A stretch of 14,935 nucleotides of DNA, from the NCBI GenBank assembly GCA_943331195.2, contig CALQKQ020000030.1, positions 1 through 14,935 of the forward strand, read 5' to 3'. Within the stretch, counting starts at the first letter, position 1. The number at the start of each line of letters is the position of its first letter. The position numbers were made by a program, and so were the translations under genes. Shown one piece after another: positions 6,442 to 14,116 of this stretch. Under the pieces are notes generated by a model. That model saw only the letters and a list, made by a program, of their open reading frames with translations, was not told the origin of the DNA and did no database searches. The stretch comes from Akkermansia muciniphila. Lineage in GTDB: Bacteria > Verrucomicrobiota > Verrucomicrobiia > Verrucomicrobiales > V1-33.

Positions 6442-7371
6442 TTAGGAAACCAGGGCGGCCACCGCCTTCTCCAGCGATGCCGGGTCAGATACGCTGTGAA
6501 CCTCCACTCCCTTGCGGATGCGCCCCAGCATCCCCGCCAGCTGCCCCCCAGGTCCCAATTCCACAAAACAATCGTGCCCCTGCTCCAACAAATACTCCAT
6601 GCTCTGCGCCCAGCGCACCGAACCAGTCACCTGACACTCCAGCGTCCGCCGGATCTCCTCGGCTCCCGCCACCGGCTGCGCCTCCAAATTGCAAATCACC
6701 GGAAAGGCCGGATCTGCCAGGCGCACTCCGGCCAACTCCACCCGCAGCTTCTCCTGCGCCGAACCCATCAAGCGAGAATGATAGGCCCCCGCCACAGGCA
6801 ACTCCTTGCCCCGCAGCCCCCGCTCCCGCGCCACCCGCACCACCTCCGCGATCCGATCCCGCGCCCCACTCAGGACGATTTGCCCCGGCGTGTTAAAGTT
6901 AGCCAGATCCACCCCGCAGTCCTCCGCCAATTGGCGCACCGCTTCCTCAGCCCCTCCCAGCATCGCGATCATGCTGCCCTCAGCCGCCGCGCAGGCCTCC
7001 TCCATGAACCGTCCCCGCCGCGCCACCAGGCGCAGGCCTTCAGCAAAGCCGAACGTCCCCGCCGCCGCGTGGGCCGTGAATTCTCCCAGCGACAAGCCCG
7101 CCGCCGCCCCCACCCGCAGCTCCGGCAGCGCCTCCCGCAGCGCCGCCAAACAAGCTAGGCCGTGCACATACAGCGCCGGCTGACAGCGGCTCGTGCGGGT
7201 CAATTCCTCCATCGGCCCCGCCCTCATGACCTCGCTCAAGGCAAAGCCCACGATCTCATCCGCCTGCTCCATCAATCCCCGCGCCACCGCCGAACTCTCC
7301 GCCAACGCCGTACCCATCCCCACGGCTTGCGCGCCCTGGCCGGAAAATAACAATACCACCTGTTTGCTCAT
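6442..7371 (-). CDS. fabD: Malonyl-CoA:ACP transacylase
   Basis: This 309-residue protein is the usual length for FabD, the cytoplasmic enzyme that moves malonyl from CoA to acyl carrier protein for fatty acid elongation. Visible landmarks are the N-terminal oxyanion-hole motif FSGQGAQAVGMG (residues 9-20), the nucleophile elbow GLSLGE with catalytic Ser94, Arg121 in RRGRFMEEA that binds the malonyl carboxylate, NFNTPGQIVLSG, and the catalytic His198 in GAYHSRLM. The C-terminal FVELGPGGQLAGMLGRI is also typical. The residue before the nucleophile is Leu where many FabD proteins have His (GHSLGE). No other fab gene or acpP is nearby, which is unusual because fabD often sits with fabH, fabG and acpP. 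It lies between the GtrA-family and propeller genes. An AAGGTGG seven bases upstream supports the start. Confidence 0.95.
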   Translation of the reverse strand: MSKQVVLLFSGQGAQAVGMGTALAESSAVARGLMEQADEIVGFALSEVMRAGPMEELTRTSRCQPALYVHGLACLAALREALPELRVGAAAGLSLGEFTAHAAAGTFGFAEGLRLVARRGRFMEEACAAAEGSMIAMLGGAEEAVRQLAEDCGVDLANFNTPGQIVLSGARDRIAEVVRVARERGLRGKELPVAGAYHSRLMGSAQEKLRVELAGVRLADPAFPVICNLEAQPVAGAEEIRRTLECQVTGSVRWAQSMEYLLEQGHDCFVELGPGGQLAGMLGRIRKGVEVHSVSDPASLEKAVAALVS

Positions 7372-7378
7372 AAGACTG

Positions 7379-7385
7379 CCACCTT
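7379..7385 (-). promoter_or_regulatory. Ribosome binding site of fabD
   Basis: AAGGTGG on the minus strand lies seven bases before the ATG at 7371. It is one of few Shine-Dalgarno-like sites at good spacing in this window; most genes here lack one. Confidence 0.5.
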
Positions 7386-7442
7386 AGGACGCGGCCTTCC
7401 CCCCCTGCAAGCCCGCAGGCGCACCCTCCCTTCCCCGCCCCC

Positions 7443-7949
7443 TCAGCGGCGAAAAATCAAAAACTTCCGGCAAACGTAGTTAATCAAAACGTTAGGAATA
7501 ATAAAGCCCGCCAGCGCCGCCCACTTCGGCCAGTGCCAAAAATACACCAGGCCCGCCTGGGCAAAGCTCCCGCTCAGCGCCCCGGGCAGGTTCACCGCCG
7601 TAAAATAGAGAAACTCCCGCACCGGCGCATGCCGCCCCGGCGTGAATACCCATTTCATGTTCAGCCAATACACAAAGGCATTGGAAAACAAAAAGGCCAG
7701 CGCGGTGGGTGCCAGGGTCGACTGCGCCCGCTGCCAATCGTCCAATCCAGGGTCGTTGAGGCTCGGCCACAGCACCTGAACCAACCAAAGATACACCCCC
7801 ACATGCACCACCAAGGCGCCTCCCCCGCAGAGCGCGTATTTCAAAAACTGCATCGCCGGAGGTGCCTCCCGACTGCGCAACAACCGCAGCAATTCCGCGA
7901 AATCGCTCCGCCGCACCAAGCGCACCAGATCTAGAAAGGACTTGAACAT
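7443..7949 (-). CDS. GtrA-family membrane protein
   Basis: This 168-residue protein has four predicted membrane segments (about residues 37-60, 79-97, 112-137 and 142-160) after a basic amphipathic N-terminal helix. QFLKYALCGGGALVVHVGVY at the first segment, NAFVYWLNMKWVF after the second, and the C-terminal NYVCRKFLIFRR are family hallmarks of GtrA-like proteins (PF04138). Members are thought to help move or flip lipid-linked sugars (undecaprenyl-phosphate-glucose in the phage-type case) for cell-surface polysaccharide modification. Usually a glycosyltransferase sits next to the gene, but none does here, so the substrate is open. It follows the isomerase gene by 27 bases in the same direction. 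Confidence 0.87.
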   Translation of the reverse strand: MFKSFLDLVRLVRRSDFAELLRLLRSREAPPAMQFLKYALCGGGALVVHVGVYLWLVQVLWPSLNDPGLDDWQRAQSTLAPTALAFLFSNAFVYWLNMKWVFTPGRHAPVREFLYFTAVNLPGALSGSFAQAGLVYFWHWPKWAALAGFIIPNVLINYVCRKFLIFRR

Positions 7950-7976
7950 GTCAGATATAAAATAAGCAACCTCCCC

Positions 7977-8894
7977 TCAGCCCCAGGCACCGTATTTCGC
8001 CTTCCACAGCGGCAAGGCCATCAAGATGTCCTCCTTCTTCCGCCGGTGGCTCAACTCCCACACGATCGGCTTGTCTGGAGGCACTAAGGGCAACAGGCGA
8101 TCAAAATCCACGCTCCCCTGAAACGGCACCCGGTGATCGCGCTCCGGCCAAATCACATCGTGCAAGTGGCAGCCTATCAGATAAGGCCTCATGCGGCTCA
8201 GCCATTGATAGTGGTCCAGCAAATGCAGATTCGCCTTCAACTGCACGTGCCCAAAGTCGTGCCAATAGCCAATCCAGGGCCCCGCGCATTCCTCCATCAA
8301 GGCCACCATCTCCCGCTCGCTGGGAACTTGCTCATAGTGGCTGCGGCTCTCCACCGCCACTGGCACCCCATATTTTTCAGCGTGCTCCGCAATCTGCGCC
8401 AGCGCCTCGCGCGCCCGCCCCATATACAGCCCACCGAGCGCTTCCCGCTTTTTGATCATCTCAATCTTTTTGCGCACATAGCGGCGACTGTCCAACTTCC
8501 CCTCCAGCACCATGTCCGTCAGCGCACTCGAAGGCCGCCCCATTGGCACCGAACCCAGATGCAACACCACATAGCGAGCGCGGAACTCCGCCGCGCATTC
8601 AATGCTCTTGAGCGTCAACGCCATGGCCCGATGCCGGTCCGTCGCCCGGTGGCTGGTGTATTCATAGGCATCGGGGGCGTCGATGGTCAATTCCACCGGC
8701 GAGGGGCAAAAGTTGTGCACCCCTGACACCTTGATGCGCCCCGCCTCAAAGGCTTTGCGGATCCCCGGCATCAGGGAAATCTTCAGCCCGTGGCTGATCT
8801 CCATGGTGTCGAATCCCATGTCCAAAATCTCATCCACCATCTCCTCCCCGTCGCTGTGGCGCTGGCTGTTCCAACAAGTCGAAAAGGAGAGCAT
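7977..8894 (-). CDS. TIM-barrel sugar phosphate isomerase/epimerase-like protein
   Basis: This 305-residue protein has the xylose isomerase-like TIM barrel (AP endonuclease family 2 fold). Likely metal and catalytic residues lie at strand ends: Glu182 in VAVESRSH, His212-Asp213 in WHDFGH, His243/His245 in GCHLHD, and Glu280 in VWELS. The start LSFSTCWNSQRH and the early MGFDTMEISHG strand also match these enzymes, which interconvert sugars, sugar phosphates or small hydroxy-keto acids using a divalent metal. No signal peptide is seen, so it is cytoplasmic. It sits 77 bases downstream of the class V aminotransferase gene and just before the GtrA-family gene, all in the same direction. The family is functionally broad (hydroxypyruvate isomerase, inosose dehydratase, tagatose epimerase and others), so the substrate cannot be assigned. 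Start ATG at 8894 has no obvious ribosome site. Confidence 0.86.
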   Translation of the reverse strand: MLSFSTCWNSQRHSDGEEMVDEILDMGFDTMEISHGLKISLMPGIRKAFEAGRIKVSGVHNFCPSPVELTIDAPDAYEYTSHRATDRHRAMALTLKSIECAAEFRARYVVLHLGSVPMGRPSSALTDMVLEGKLDSRRYVRKKIEMIKKREALGGLYMGRAREALAQIAEHAEKYGVPVAVESRSHYEQVPSEREMVALMEECAGPWIGYWHDFGHVQLKANLHLLDHYQWLSRMRPYLIGCHLHDVIWPERDHRVPFQGSVDFDRLLPLVPPDKPIVWELSHRRKKEDILMALPLWKAKYGAWG

Positions 8895-8971
8895 GTGAAT
8901 AAAACCGGAAACAAAAAAACCAGGTGATCTCCGCTGGGGCCTCCGCCCCCCTTGGCGTGTCTTCGTCGATC

Positions 8972-10048
8972 TTACAATTTCGCCAAGGAGTCGTCCAAAG
9001 CCGCGATCAATGCGGCGATGGTCGCCTCCGTTTCGTCGCCCATATTGCTCAAGCGGAACGTGCTATCCTTGATCTTGCCATAGCCGCCGTCGATGGCCAT
9101 GAGGTGATTTTTCCGCATCAGCGAAACCAATTTGGCCGTGTCAATCCCCCGGCTATTCTTCACGCAGGTCAACGACTTGGACCGATAGCCCTCCGGCGCC
9201 AAGAAATCAAAGTCGTGCCGCCGCACCCAGTCGTGCACCATCCCATTGAGCGCCGCATGGCGCGCATAGCGCTGCTCTAAGCCTTCACCAAAAATGTCCT
9301 CCAACTTGCTCTCCAAAGCAAAAATCAGAGGAATCACCGGCGTGCTCGGCGTCATGAAGTTGTCCGCATTCTTGCGGAACTCCACAAAGTCCAAGTAGTA
9401 GCCCCGATCGCTCACACTCGCCGCCTTGGCTAGAGCAGCTTCGCTGATAGCAAAGAGCGCCATGCCCGGCGGCAGCGCCAAGGCCTTCTGCGTTCCCAGC
9501 AACATCACATCCAACCCCAGCTCATCAAACCCAATCGGCACCGTGCTGAAACTGCTCACCACATCCGTAATCAGACTGACCCCAGGGTACTTTTTGACCA
9601 CCGCCGCAATCTCCCGCAGCGGATTCAGCACCCCCGTGGAGGTCTCATTGTGCACCACCGTGATAGCGTCGAAGTCCCCCGTGGCCAAGCGCTCGTCCAC
9701 CGCCTCCGGCGTGATCGGTTGGCCCCACGGCACCCGCAGCGCCTCGGCCTGCTTGCCGCAGCTCAGCGAAACCTCATACCACTTGTCCGAAAACGCCCCG
9801 CAGCAACAATTGAGCACCTTCTTCGTCACCAAATTGCGCAGCGCCCCCTCCATCACGCCCCACGCCGAGGACGTCGACAAAAACACCGGCTGCGCCGTCC
9901 CAAACAGCGTCTGCAACCCCGGCATGATCCGCTGGTAGAGCGCCTGAAATTCCTTGCTGCGATGCCCCATCAGCGGCTGAATCATGGCCAGCTGGGTTTT
10001 AGCACTAACTTCGACGGGGCCGGGAATGAAGAGCTTGACGTGTGACAT
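8972..10048 (-). CDS. Class V PLP-dependent aminotransferase (alanine/serine-glyoxylate or phosphoserine type)
   Basis: This 358-residue cytoplasmic enzyme belongs to the fold-type I class V aminotransferases. It opens with KLFIPGPVEVS, typical of the serine/alanine-glyoxylate and SerC-like group. The substrate/cofactor elements are GHRSKEF (28-34), STSSAWGVMEGAL (58-70), VVHNETSTGV (131-140), Asp162 in ITDVVSSF that should pair with the pyridine nitrogen, and the Schiff-base lysine Lys188 in LLGTQKALALPPG. Later TPSTPVIPLIFALE and the C-terminal FRLSNMGDET also match. It probably moves an amino group between an amino acid such as serine, alanine or phosphoserine and a keto acid such as glyoxylate. 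Sequence alone does not separate these, and replacing classic SerC in serine synthesis is possible. It begins 33 bases after the TPR-like gene and precedes the TIM-barrel isomerase gene. Confidence 0.9.
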   Translation of the reverse strand: MSHVKLFIPGPVEVSAKTQLAMIQPLMGHRSKEFQALYQRIMPGLQTLFGTAQPVFLSTSSAWGVMEGALRNLVTKKVLNCCCGAFSDKWYEVSLSCGKQAEALRVPWGQPITPEAVDERLATGDFDAITVVHNETSTGVLNPLREIAAVVKKYPGVSLITDVVSSFSTVPIGFDELGLDVMLLGTQKALALPPGMALFAISEAALAKAASVSDRGYYLDFVEFRKNADNFMTPSTPVIPLIFALESKLEDIFGEGLEQRYARHAALNGMVHDWVRRHDFDFLAPEGYRSKSLTCVKNSRGIDTAKLVSLMRKNHLMAIDGGYGKIKDSTFRLSNMGDETEATIAALIAALDDSLAKL

Positions 10049-10081
10049 GTGAAAAAAAGAAAGATGCTAGCCTCGACCGAC

Positions 10082-12607
10082 TCAGGGACTGCTGGTCCAG
10101 ATGCCGTATTTCAAGGCAAGCTCGTCCACCAATTCCGCAGCGGCTCGGCCTCGCGGGCCCGGAGCTTTCGCCAACTTTTTCGCAATCTCAATCGCTTCCT
10201 CGTATTTTCCTGCGGCCTCCAACAACCGCCGCGCCTTGTCTCCCGCCCGGTGAAACCAATAGTCTTCCGCCCCACCCTCCGGCGGCACCTCCTCCCGCGA
10301 CATCCCCCGCAACACCTCGTAGTAGGCCTCCAGAGCCTCGTCCGACCGCTGCAGCGCCTCCAGGCAAACCCCCTTGCGCACCAAGGTCTGGCTGCGCCAC
10401 GCCCCCGGCAGGCCCTCCGCCTCTAACACCTCATCAAAGGACTGCAAGCCCCTGGCCTGCTCCTCCGGCGACTGCCCCGGCACCGCCAACAACTCCGCCC
10501 GCACGCTCAGCGCCTGCCAGCGCGTGTTCACCGCCGGACCCGGCTTGGCGCGGAGAATCTCTTCTAACAACTGCAGCGCCGCCGCCCCCTGGCGCTGCCG
10601 CTGGTTGAGCAGCGCCTCCTGCAGCCGCGCCTGCCACTTCAGCGGCCCCCCGCCCTGGAACACTCTCTCCCACAGCACCACCGCCTGCTGCGCCGCGCTC
10701 GGCTCCAGCGTCAAGAGCGCCGCCCGACCCGCCCAAAAAAGCGCCGACTCCGCCAGCGGATGCATCGGATCGTCCGCCGCCGCCTCCTCAAAAAGCCGCT
10801 TCGCCCCACTGAAATTTTCCCGCTGATAGCACCCCTGCGCCACCTTCATGCGCAAGTCGGTCCGCGCCGCCGCCTTGGGGAAATCGCGCAAAAAGACCGC
10901 CGCTGCCCGCTCCATCGCGTCCGGCCCGCCCTCCGCCTCCGCCAAATAACACCCCAACAACCCCACCCGCTCCTGCTGCCCCGGCTCGGCCGCCGCCCCC
11001 CGCGCCGCCGCCAGCTGTCGCCCCGCTTCGCCAGACCGCGGCGGATCGCTCCTCAGCGCCAGCTCCGCCAGTGCGATCAGCGCTTCAAAGCGCCGCGGAT
11101 GCCCCGGCACCGCTTCCGCCACCGCTTCCAGGCCCGCCACCGCCGCCGCGTCTCCCCGCGAAGCCAGCCGCAGCGCCCGCTCCAAATGAAATTCCGCCCC
11201 CGCCCCCGCATACTCCCCCAGCGACGACCCCTCCAATAAAGCCAAACTGCGCGACGGACTCGGCGTCCCCGACTGCAGCTCCGCCAACGCCGCATTGTAA
11301 ATCGCCGCCGCCCGCACCGCCGCATCCGGCGACTTCGCCGACGCCTCCAAAAAATAGCCCGAAGCCGCCCGGTAGGCTGCGGCATCATACTCCGCTTGCC
11401 CCGCCACCCACGCCGTCCACGCCGCCACCGCAGGCGAAGGCGACAGCTGGCGCAGCTGCTCCAACAGCGGCCGCGCCTCGTCCCGGCGACTTTGCCCCGT
11501 AAGGAATTGCGCCTCCCGCAACAGCGCCAGCGCCCGCAGCGGATGCTCCGGAAAATCCCGCGGAATCGCCGCCCACGCCGCCCCCGCCTGCAGCGGGTCT
11601 CCCATCGACTCCAGCGCCGCCGCCAAGGCCATGCGCGCCCGGATTTTCAAGCCAGGATCCGCCGCTTCCCCGAGCGCTTTCAGAAACGCCTGCGTCTCCG
11701 CCGTGGGTTCGCGATTCATCACTTCCAGCTCTTGGAAAGCCACGTCGAGCACCTCCGCCGCAGGCACCGGCGTGGCGGAAATCAACTGCCGCAGCCCTGC
11801 GAGGGCCTCGCTCTTCTGGCCTTGCACGCGCAGCGCCCGCGCCCGCCCCAACCGAGCCGCCTGCTGCAACCGCACCGGGGCCCCCGAATGCTCCGCCGCC
11901 ACTGCGGCAAATCCGGCCTCCGCCGCCTTCGCTTCTCCCGCAGCCAGGGCGATGCGCGCCCGCAAGTATTGTCGCGGCGGCGCCTCCCCGGCCGCGCCGC
12001 CAGGCCCCAAAAGCGCCGCCGCCTCCGCTGCCTGACCTTCCATCAAGCGCAGCTCCGCCAGCCACAGCGTGGCCCGCTCCGCCACCGCGCTGCCCGCTTC
12101 CTGCAACAGCGGGGTCAAGACCCGCCGAGCCCGCTCGGTTTCCCCCAGCGCCCCCAGCATCCCCGCCCGCGAAAAAGCCACTTCCACCGCCCACGCAAAA
12201 TCCTTAAGCGAAGCCAGCGTCACCAACGCCTCCTCGGCCTCCCGCCACCGGTCCAACTGCGCCAGCGCCTGAGCCTTCCAAAACACCGCCTCGGGCTGAT
12301 CAGGCCAAGCCGCCTCCCCCGCCGCCGCCAACACTTCCCCCGGACGCCCCGCCCGCACCAGCGCTTCCGCCAGCAACAGCAACGCCGCCCCCCGCGCTTC
12401 CTTCCCCAGCTTTCCCCCTGCCAACAGCCGCCGCACCTTCACCACCGCCACCTCCGGCAAATGCTCCCGCATCGCTTCCGCCGCCCGCCGCAACTCCGGC
12501 AACTCCACCGCTCCCACTGGCGCTCTTTCCACCGCTCCGACCGGCGCTCCCTCCGCCCAGCCCAGTCCCATCACGAGTATCCCCCAAGTCAAAAATGGTT
12601 TCGGCAT
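10082..12607 (-). CDS. Large exported TPR-like repeat protein
   Basis: This protein has 841 residues from the ATG at 12607. The frame runs on to 12718, but I choose the internal ATG because it gives a signal peptide (MPKPFLTWGILVMGLGWAEG) and avoids overlapping hisD. After a short Ala/Val-rich repeat (APVGAVER twice), nearly the whole protein consists of paired helices with TPR-type spacing, such as AVFWKAQALAQLDRWREAEE, RYARARIAL-type turns and LEALQRSDEALEAYYEVL. No catalytic motif is seen. The C-terminus, GKYEEAIEIAKKLAK, is also TPR-like. TPR solenoids act in protein-protein contacts; in an exported protein of this size, envelope assembly or a complex scaffold is a reasonable inference. 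It follows hisD by 107 bases and precedes the aminotransferase gene by 33. Codons end strongly in G. Confidence 0.82.
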   Translation of the reverse strand: MPKPFLTWGILVMGLGWAEGAPVGAVERAPVGAVELPELRRAAEAMREHLPEVAVVKVRRLLAGGKLGKEARGAALLLLAEALVRAGRPGEVLAAAGEAAWPDQPEAVFWKAQALAQLDRWREAEEALVTLASLKDFAWAVEVAFSRAGMLGALGETERARRVLTPLLQEAGSAVAERATLWLAELRLMEGQAAEAAALLGPGGAAGEAPPRQYLRARIALAAGEAKAAEAGFAAVAAEHSGAPVRLQQAARLGRARALRVQGQKSEALAGLRQLISATPVPAAEVLDVAFQELEVMNREPTAETQAFLKALGEAADPGLKIRARMALAAALESMGDPLQAGAAWAAIPRDFPEHPLRALALLREAQFLTGQSRRDEARPLLEQLRQLSPSPAVAAWTAWVAGQAEYDAAAYRAASGYFLEASAKSPDAAVRAAAIYNAALAELQSGTPSPSRSLALLEGSSLGEYAGAGAEFHLERALRLASRGDAAAVAGLEAVAEAVPGHPRRFEALIALAELALRSDPPRSGEAGRQLAAARGAAAEPGQQERVGLLGCYLAEAEGGPDAMERAAAVFLRDFPKAAARTDLRMKVAQGCYQRENFSGAKRLFEEAAADDPMHPLAESALFWAGRAALLTLEPSAAQQAVVLWERVFQGGGPLKWQARLQEALLNQRQRQGAAALQLLEEILRAKPGPAVNTRWQALSVRAELLAVPGQSPEEQARGLQSFDEVLEAEGLPGAWRSQTLVRKGVCLEALQRSDEALEAYYEVLRGMSREEVPPEGGAEDYWFHRAGDKARRLLEAAGKYEEAIEIAKKLAKAPGPRGRAAAELVDELALKYGIWTSSP
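12506..12553 (-). repeat. Two 24-bp tandem repeats inside the TPR-like gene
   Basis: Units 12506-12529 and 12530-12553 match at 20 of 24 positions and encode two in-frame copies of an eight-residue APVGAVER-type unit just after the signal peptide. The result is a small linker between the export signal and the repeat domain. Confidence 0.75.
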
Positions 12608-12714
12608 CGGATCGGCGCGCAGGGCTAAAAAATTCCCTTCACCCATACCACCTCTCCCGCAGATGGCACGCGCTTTTCCCATCCCTCCCACCTTTAAAAA
12701 ACCCCCTAAAATCC

Positions 12715-14013
12715 TCAAAAGGGCCGCCCCGTCCGGATCGAAGCCGAGCGCCCATGCGCCGCCAATCCCTCCATTTCCGCAAACAATTCCACCACCGGCG
12801 CCGATTTCTCCAAGGCCTTAACGCTCAATTTCACAATGCTCGTGCGCCGCTGAAATTGATCCACCGTCAAGCCAGGAAACGACTTCCCCGCCCCCCCCGT
12901 CGGCAAGGTGTGGCTCGGCCCCGCCAAAAAGTCGCCCACCGCCACCGGACTGTAGTGCCCCAAAAAGATCGCCCCCGATGTCCGAATCTGCCGCAGCACC
13001 GCCTTCTCGTCCTGCACCACCAGGCTGAGGTGCTCCGGAGCCCAGGCATTGGCTAGGGCAATCCCCTGCTCCAAATCCCGCAACAGCACCAAAGTCCCAC
13101 CCGTGCGCAGCGATTCCGCCGCGATCTCCTGCCGCGGCAACATCGCCAGTTGATTCGCCACCTCCACCTCCACCGCATCCAACAGCGCCTCCGACGTCGT
13201 CGCCAACAACACCTGGCTATCCTTGCCGTGTTCCGCCTGCGCTAGCAAATCCGAGGCCACAAACGCCGGATTCGCCGTCTCATCCGCCAAAATCATGATC
13301 TCGCTCGGCCCAGGCAATAGGTCGATCGCCACCGCCCCAAAAAGCTGCCGCTTCGCCTCCACCACAAAGCGATTGCCCGGCCCCACAATCTTGTCCACCG
13401 GCCGGATCGTCTTGGTGCCATAGGCCAAGGCCGCCACCGCGTGCGCCCCGCCCACCTTGTACACCTCCGTCGCTCCCGCCATCCGCAGCGCCACCAGCAT
13501 CGCCGCATTCACCTGCCCCGAAACATCGCAGGGCGTGCACACCACAATCTCCGGCACCCCCGCCGCCTGCGCCAAACTCACCGTCATCAACACCGTCGAA
13601 ATCAGCGGCGCACTCCCTCCCGGCACATAAATGCCCACCCGCTGAAACGGCTGATACACCTCCCCCACCTCCGCCCCCTGCGCATTCTTCATCGTCCAGT
13701 TCTTGCGCAGCCCCCGCTTGGCAAAAGCCCGCACATTGCGATGCGCCAGCGCCAGCGCCCGCTTCACCTTCGGCGCCACTTCCGCCGCCGCCGCCTCCCA
13801 CTCCGCTTCCCCTACCGCCAGCGTCTTCGCACTCAACTTCGCCCCATCAAATTTCTCCGCAAATCCCAGCAGCGCCTCATCCCCCTCCCGCGCAATGTCC
13901 CCCAGAATCCCCGCCACATACCCCGATAACTCCGCCCCCGGCACATGCCGCCGGTTCAAACTGCGCAGTTGTGCGGCAAACGAAGGAGAACTGTGGCGAA
14001 GGCGTTTCATCAT
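12715..14013 (-). CDS. hisD: Histidinol dehydrogenase
   Basis: HisD performs the last two steps of histidine synthesis, oxidising L-histidinol to histidine with two NAD. From ATG 14013 the protein has 432 residues, the family norm. Hallmarks are YVPGGSAPLISTVLMT, VGPGNRFVVEAKRQLFG, AIDLLPGPSEIMILAD, SDLLAQAEHG, NAWAPEHLSL, VGDFLAGPSHTLPTGG and a C-terminal EGLAAHGRS. Zinc ligands would be Gln259, His262, Asp361 and His420, and the catalytic pair Glu327-His328; these fall within one position of the Escherichia coli residues (259, 262, 360, 419, 326, 327), so the enzyme looks intact. The start is uncertain: ATG codons at 14010, 14013 and 14040 are all possible, and an AGGAGG lies upstream but 16 bases from 14040. 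No other his gene is visible. It lies downstream of the MOT1-type transporter gene. Confidence 0.95.
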   Translation of the reverse strand: MMKRLRHSSPSFAAQLRSLNRRHVPGAELSGYVAGILGDIAREGDEALLGFAEKFDGAKLSAKTLAVGEAEWEAAAAEVAPKVKRALALAHRNVRAFAKRGLRKNWTMKNAQGAEVGEVYQPFQRVGIYVPGGSAPLISTVLMTVSLAQAAGVPEIVVCTPCDVSGQVNAAMLVALRMAGATEVYKVGGAHAVAALAYGTKTIRPVDKIVGPGNRFVVEAKRQLFGAVAIDLLPGPSEIMILADETANPAFVASDLLAQAEHGKDSQVLLATTSEALLDAVEVEVANQLAMLPRQEIAAESLRTGGTLVLLRDLEQGIALANAWAPEHLSLVVQDEKAVLRQIRTSGAIFLGHYSPVAVGDFLAGPSHTLPTGGAGKSFPGLTVDQFQRRTSIVKLSVKALEKSAPVVELFAEMEGLAAHGRSASIRTGRPF

Positions 14014-14056
14014 GAAAAAAAGGGCAGTCAGCAGCGACATCTCAACAACGCCGCTC

Positions 14057-14062
14057 CCTCCT
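14057..14062 (-). promoter_or_regulatory. Strong Shine-Dalgarno sequence upstream of hisD
   Basis: AGGAGG on the minus strand is a perfect match to the anti-Shine-Dalgarno core. It is 16 bases before the ATG at 14040 and 43 before the ATG at 14013, longer than usual. The nearest well-spaced start is TTG at 14048, which opens a frame of only six codons. It may be a coincidence, or mark a leader peptide or an extended hisD start. Confidence 0.4.
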
Positions 14063-14116
14063 AAAAGAAACCCGCCCAGCCCCCTGTCGAGTGCAAATTC
14101 CACCGTCCCCCGCCCC

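Noticed and set aside
7404..7419. Small hairpin CCTGC/GCAGG between gtrA-like and fabD genes as a terminator
   Set aside because: Only five base pairs, no T-tract on the transcribed side, and easily expected by chance in GC-rich sequence.
12608..12718. N-terminal extension of the TPR-like protein to 12718
   Set aside because: It would overlap the hisD stop and bury the signal peptide 37 residues inside; the internal ATG at 12607 is more consistent.
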